A stretch of 34,250 bases of DNA from positions 33,841 through 68,090 of the forward strand of contig PMTY01000095.1 in NCBI GenBank assembly GCA_003167155.1, in the 5' to 3' direction. Under the pieces are notes generated by a model that ran no database searches, was not told where the DNA came from, and saw only the letters and a program-made list of their open reading frames with translations. This DNA is from Candidatus Cybelea tumulisoli (lineage in GTDB: Bacteria; Vulcanimicrobiota; Vulcanimicrobiia; Vulcanimicrobiales; Vulcanimicrobiaceae). The translations under genes were made by a program, and so were the position numbers. Of this stretch, positions 31,340 through 34,250 are shown piece after piece. Each line of letters starts with the position of its first letter. The first letter of the stretch is position 1.

Positions 31340-31381
31340 CGGCCGCCGATTTTCGACCGCCCGCCGTTGCTCACCCTCAAA

Positions 31382-31417
31382 GATTTGGAGCGTGGCGAGG
31401 TCACCGGGGCGCAAATC
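31382..31417 (+). promoter_or_regulatory. Possible glyA leader hairpin
   Basis: GATTTG (31382-31387) is complementary to CAAATC (31412-31417). Inside it, GTGGC and GTCAC can pair around a GAG loop. The structure ends 13 nt before the glyA start, which lacks an evident Shine-Dalgarno sequence. It could be a translational control element, but it does not match a glycine or tetrahydrofolate riboswitch that I recognise and may be chance. Confidence 0.25.
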
Positions 31418-31430
31418 CCAAAGACCTTCC

Positions 31431-32681
31431 GTGGTGGATATTCTAACTCCAAGTCACATCGAAGGGGCCGACCCCGAAGTCTTTGCCGCCATCGCCGGCG
31501 AGGAGCGGCGCCAAAAAGAGAACCTCGAGCTGATTGCTTCGGAGAACTACGCCAGCCGCGCGGTCCGCGAAGCGAACGCGTGCGTGATGACCAACAAGTA
31601 CGCCGAAGGCTATCCGGGCAAGCGGTATTACGGCGGCTGCCAGTGGGTCGACGTTGCCGAAACGCTCGCGCTCGAGCGGCTCAAGCGAATCTTCGGCGCA
31701 GACCACGCCAACGTTCAGCCGCATTCCGGCGCTCAAGCAAACATGGCGGTCTTCATGGCGCTCTTGCAGCCCGGTGACACGGTACTCGGAATGTCGCTCG
31801 CGCACGGCGGCCATCTGACTCATGGAACCAAAGTAAGTTTCTCGGGAAAACTCTACAATGCGATCGCCTACGGCGTCCGTAAAGATACCGAGCTGATCGA
31901 TTTCGACGAAGTTGCGGCCCTGGCTCGCGAGCATAGACCCAAACTCATCGTCGCCGGTGCGAGCGCGTATCCCCGCGTGATGGAGTACGAACCATTTCGC
32001 GAGATCGCGTCGGAGATCGGCGCGGCGCTTCTGGTGGATTTTGCCCACATCGCGGGACTCGTCGCCGTGGGACTCCATCCCTCGCCGGTACCGCTGGCCG
32101 ACTTCGTCTCGTCCACGACGCATAAAACACTGCGCGGTCCGCGCGGCGGCTTCGTCCTCTGCACGCAGAACTGGGCCACTCCCTTAGACAAAAGCGTCTT
32201 CCCTGGAATTCAAGGCGGTCCCCTGATGCATACGATCGCCGCAAAAGCCGTTGCATTTGCCGAGGCCCTCCAGCCCGAGTTCAAAACGTATCAGGAACAG
32301 GTCGTCGAGAATGCGCGGGTGATGGCCGATGAGTTTATGCGCGCCGGACTGCGTTTGGTCGGTGGAGGAACCGACACGCATCTCATGCTGGTCGACGTCT
32401 CGGTCAAGGGTCTGACCGGAAAGGCCGTCGAGGCCTACCTCGACGATATCAACGTCACGGTCAACAAGAACGCGATTCCCTTCGATACGCAAAAACCCAT
32501 GGTCGCCAGCGGCATTCGCATCGGCACGCCGGCGATCACGTCGCGGGGTTTTGGCGTCCCGGAGTGTCGCGAAGTGGCTCGCATTATCTGCGATGCCCTT
32601 GGCGACATCGAGGAGCGCCGGCAAATCGAGCGGCTTGGGGGACGGGTTCGCGAATTGACATCGCGCTACAGCGTCCCTTAG
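31431..32681 (+). CDS. glyA: Serine hydroxymethyltransferase
   Basis: GlyA interconverts serine and glycine with tetrahydrofolate, supplying methylene-THF. From the GTG at 31431 (a second GTG follows at once) the protein has 416 residues, normal length. It shows [36 protein letters not shown], the PLP-binding VDFAHIAGL, the Schiff-base lysine K232 in [14 protein letters not shown], and the C-terminal [16 protein letters not shown]. The frame is open upstream, but those residues are not GlyA-like. It leads the plus-strand run glyA-comEB-tagO-wecB. Confidence 0.96.
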   Translation: MVDILTPSHIEGADPEVFAAIAGEERRQKENLELIASENYASRAVREANACVMTNKYAEGYPGKRYYGGCQWVDVAETLALERLKRIFGADHANVQPHSGAQANMAVFMALLQPGDTVLGMSLAHGGHLTHGTKVSFSGKLYNAIAYGVRKDTELIDFDEVAALAREHRPKLIVAGASAYPRVMEYEPFREIASEIGAALLVDFAHIAGLVAVGLHPSPVPLADFVSSTTHKTLRGPRGGFVLCTQNWATPLDKSVFPGIQGGPLMHTIAAKAVAFAEALQPEFKTYQEQVVENARVMADEFMRAGLRLVGGGTDTHLMLVDVSVKGLTGKAVEAYLDDINVTVNKNAIPFDTQKPMVASGIRIGTPAITSRGFGVPECREVARIICDALGDIEERRQIERLGGRVRELTSRYSVP

Positions 32682-32695
32682 CCGGTTCTAGCGCC

Positions 32696-33133
32696 GTGCG
32701 CCCCGGCTGGGACGAGTATTTTATGCAGATCGCGCATACCGTAAGCACGCGCGCGACCTGCCCGCGGGCGTCGGTCGGTTGCGTTCTGATGCGCGCCAAC
32801 CGCATCTTGACCACGGGCTACAACGGAGCGCCGCGCGGCGTGGCGCACTGCACCGAGGTTGGCTGCACGCTGATCGGCGAGCATTGCCTTCGGGCGACAC
32901 ACGCCGAAGCCAACGCGGTTGTCCAGGGCGCGCTGCACGGCGTGAGCTTGCACGACGCCACGGCCTACTGCACCCATCAACCGTGCGTGAACTGTTCGAA
33001 GCTGCTCATCAGCGCGGGCGTAACGAGAATCGTTTACGATCGGCCGTATCCCGATGCGGTCGCGAATCAGCTGCTGGCTGAAGCCGGCGTAGCGCTGGTC
33101 GCGTTTGCCGCGCTCGAAGGAGTCCGCGGTTGA
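32696..33133 (+). CDS. comEB: dCMP deaminase (ComEB-like)
   Basis: The 145-residue cytidine-deaminase-fold protein starts (GTG) MRPGWDEYFMQIAHTVSTRA, the typical start of deoxycytidylate deaminases, which make dUMP for thymidylate synthesis. The catalytic zinc site is THAEANAV (H69, E71) plus HQPCVNC (C97, C100). A second Cys/His group near 51-64 (HCTEVGC...HC) may hold another zinc, as in related enzymes. It follows glyA by 14 nt and overlaps the next gene by four bases (TTGA). The frame is open upstream but only over glyA. The neighbour glyA supplies the methylene-THF used by thymidylate synthase. Confidence 0.93.
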   Translation: MRPGWDEYFMQIAHTVSTRATCPRASVGCVLMRANRILTTGYNGAPRGVAHCTEVGCTLIGEHCLRATHAEANAVVQGALHGVSLHDATAYCTHQPCVNCSKLLISAGVTRIVYDRPYPDAVANQLLAEAGVALVAFAALEGVRG

Positions 33134-34179
33134 ACCGCCATTTGCTCACGGCCGGCGTCATCTATGCCGCGGCCTTTGCCATTGCAGCCGTGGTTACTTC
33201 GTTGGCAACACCGCTGGTCGTGCGGCTTGCCAGTCGCCTGGGAATCGTCGACCGGGACGCCGACGAGCGGCGAATGCACGACATTCCAAAGCCGCGCGTG
33301 GGCGGGATTGCGGTCTTCTTTGGCTTCTCGTTTGCGCTCTTCGCCGTTCTGGGCGTGTCGATGACGTCGCCGGTGCGGTTGCTGCCGGCGGCCGATCAGT
33401 TCGACGCGGTCCACAAGCTCGTGGGGCTGCTCTTTGGAAGTTTGTTGATCGTCGGCGTCGGCGTCTGGGACGACGTGATGCAGATGCGTCCTCGGAACAA
33501 GCTCGTCGCTCAGGTCGTCGTGGCGTTGATCTCGATGTTGTACGGCTTCGTCATTCCGGGGATCACGAATCCATTCGACCACAATCCCGGCACCAACTGG
33601 ATCGATTTTCCGTGGTGGGTGGGAGTTCCGGTTACGCTGATCTGGTACGTCGGAATGATGAACGCGATAAACTTTCTCGACGGCCTCGACGGCCTGCTTG
33701 CGGGCGTCGCCGCAATCTCGAGCGTCTTTCTCTTCGTCATCGCGGTGCTGCACGCAAACCCGGTCGTCGCTCTGGTCGTGATCGCGCTGGCCGGCGCGGC
33801 GCTCGGCTTTCTGCCGTATAACTTCAATCCAGCGCGAATCATCCTCGGCGACGCAGGATCGCTCTTCATCGGGTATGTGTTCGGGACCGTTTCGATCATC
33901 GGCGCGAGCAAGACCGCAATTGCGGTCAGCGTGGTTGTGCCGTTGCTGGTGCTGGCGCTGCCGGTGCTCGATACGGCGGCCGCGATCGTGCGCCGAGCCC
34001 GCAGCGGCAAGCGCATCACGGAGGCGGACCGCGGGCATTTTCACCATCAGCTGATATTTCGCTTCGGCCTCAACGTGCGCCAGGCGGTGCTGGTTCTTTA
34101 TGCCGTCTGCTTGGCATTGGGTGCGGTCGCGCTTTTCTTCTCGGGCGGGTTCACCCACGTCTTTCGGCACGCCACGTAG
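33130..34179 (+). CDS. tagO: Undecaprenyl-phosphate N-acetylglucosamine 1-phosphate transferase (WecA/TagO type)
   Basis: The 349-residue polytopic membrane protein (about eleven helices) of the GT4/MraY-WecA family transfers a sugar 1-phosphate from a UDP-sugar to undecaprenyl phosphate, starting surface-glycan synthesis. Cytoplasmic motifs are RRMHDIPKPRVGGIAVF (48-64), VGVWDDVMQM with D114 and D115, NFLDGLDGL at 181-189, ILGDAGSLFIGY at 238-249, and the His-rich GHFHHQL near the C terminus. The start is a TTG at 33130 overlapping the comEB stop. A wecB gene follows at 3 nt. The name wecA would be equally valid. Confidence 0.92.
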   Translation: MNRHLLTAGVIYAAAFAIAAVVTSLATPLVVRLASRLGIVDRDADERRMHDIPKPRVGGIAVFFGFSFALFAVLGVSMTSPVRLLPAADQFDAVHKLVGLLFGSLLIVGVGVWDDVMQMRPRNKLVAQVVVALISMLYGFVIPGITNPFDHNPGTNWIDFPWWVGVPVTLIWYVGMMNAINFLDGLDGLLAGVAAISSVFLFVIAVLHANPVVALVVIALAGAALGFLPYNFNPARIILGDAGSLFIGYVFGTVSIIGASKTAIAVSVVVPLLVLALPVLDTAAAIVRRARSGKRITEADRGHFHHQLIFRFGLNVRQAVLVLYAVCLALGAVALFFSGGFTHVFRHAT

Positions 34180-34182
34180 CCG

Positions 34183-34250
34183 ATGCGCAAACCTCTTTCG
34201 GTGATGAGCGTGTTCGGGACGCGCCCGGATACGATCAAGATGGCCCCCGT
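34183..34250 (+). CDS. wecB: UDP-N-acetylglucosamine 2-epimerase, N-terminal fragment
   Basis: Only the first 22 codons lie before the right edge. They read MRKPLSVMSVFGTRPDTIKM followed by AP, matching the start of UDP-GlcNAc 2-epimerases (xxVFGTRPExIKMAP), which make UDP-ManNAc. It starts 3 nt after tagO, the same order as tagO/wecA-mnaA/wecB elsewhere. The fragment is short but the motif is distinctive. Confidence 0.85.
   Translation, partial: MRKPLSVMSVFGTRPDTIKMAP

Noticed and set aside
1-34250. CRISPR arrays, insertion sequences, tRNA or rRNA genes
   Set aside because: No regularly spaced repeats, transposase frames, terminal inverted repeats or cloverleaf structures were seen on either strand.

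Overview
The window is GC-rich, densely packed bacterial chromosome with about 36 protein-coding genes, one 6S RNA and no tRNA or rRNA genes. No insertion sequence, phage gene or CRISPR array is seen. Genes are arranged in long operons with stop/start overlaps and frequent GTG/TTG starts. LPS-type heptose genes and an LpxB-like enzyme point to a diderm. The gene content and style would fit an uncultured phylum such as Candidatus Eremiobacterota (WPS-2), but that assignment is an inference from gene content only.

Region 1 (1-4819, minus strand) is the conserved block rpmH-rnpA-yidD-yidC-jag-mnmE-(secreted protein)-(HdeD-like)-mnmG, which in many bacteria lies beside dnaA/oriC. It covers ribosome, RNase P, membrane-protein insertion and tRNA wobble-uridine modification functions, and is read from a clear sigma70-type promoter at about 4877-4905. 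Two unrelated small genes sit between mnmE and mnmG. Next to rpmH, where dnaA would be expected, lies a divergent fabF-rnc-smc-purH-gloA block (4981-12514, plus).

Region 2 (12505-13635, minus) is one gene in which a permease-like membrane region is joined to a YcgQ/DUF1980-like C-terminal domain.

Region 3 (13701-25091, plus) is a 12-gene, nearly gapless chain bracketed by two aminoacyl-tRNA synthetases: hisS-accB-gmhA-hldA(rfaE1)-hldC(rfaE2)-lpxB-like-GT2-GT9-GT2-GT9-GT2-aspS. It makes activated heptose and carries a set of glycosyltransferases for an LPS core or similar surface glycan. The AspRS carries two residues associated with non-discriminating enzymes.

Region 4 (24967-30344, minus) is a translationally coupled operon: dipeptide epimerase/N-acetyl-D-Glu racemase-like enolase, DUF1611/DgcN-like protein, oligopeptide-binding lipoprotein, C39-like peptidase and family 5 uracil-DNA glycosylase. 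The first four suggest uptake and salvage of D-amino-acid-containing (murein) peptides.

Region 5 (30435-34250) has a plus-strand 6S RNA, a convergent TIM-barrel isomerase-like gene, and a plus-strand run glyA-comEB-tagO/wecA-wecB(partial). The last run resembles the cluster that precedes the ATP synthase operon in many bacteria.
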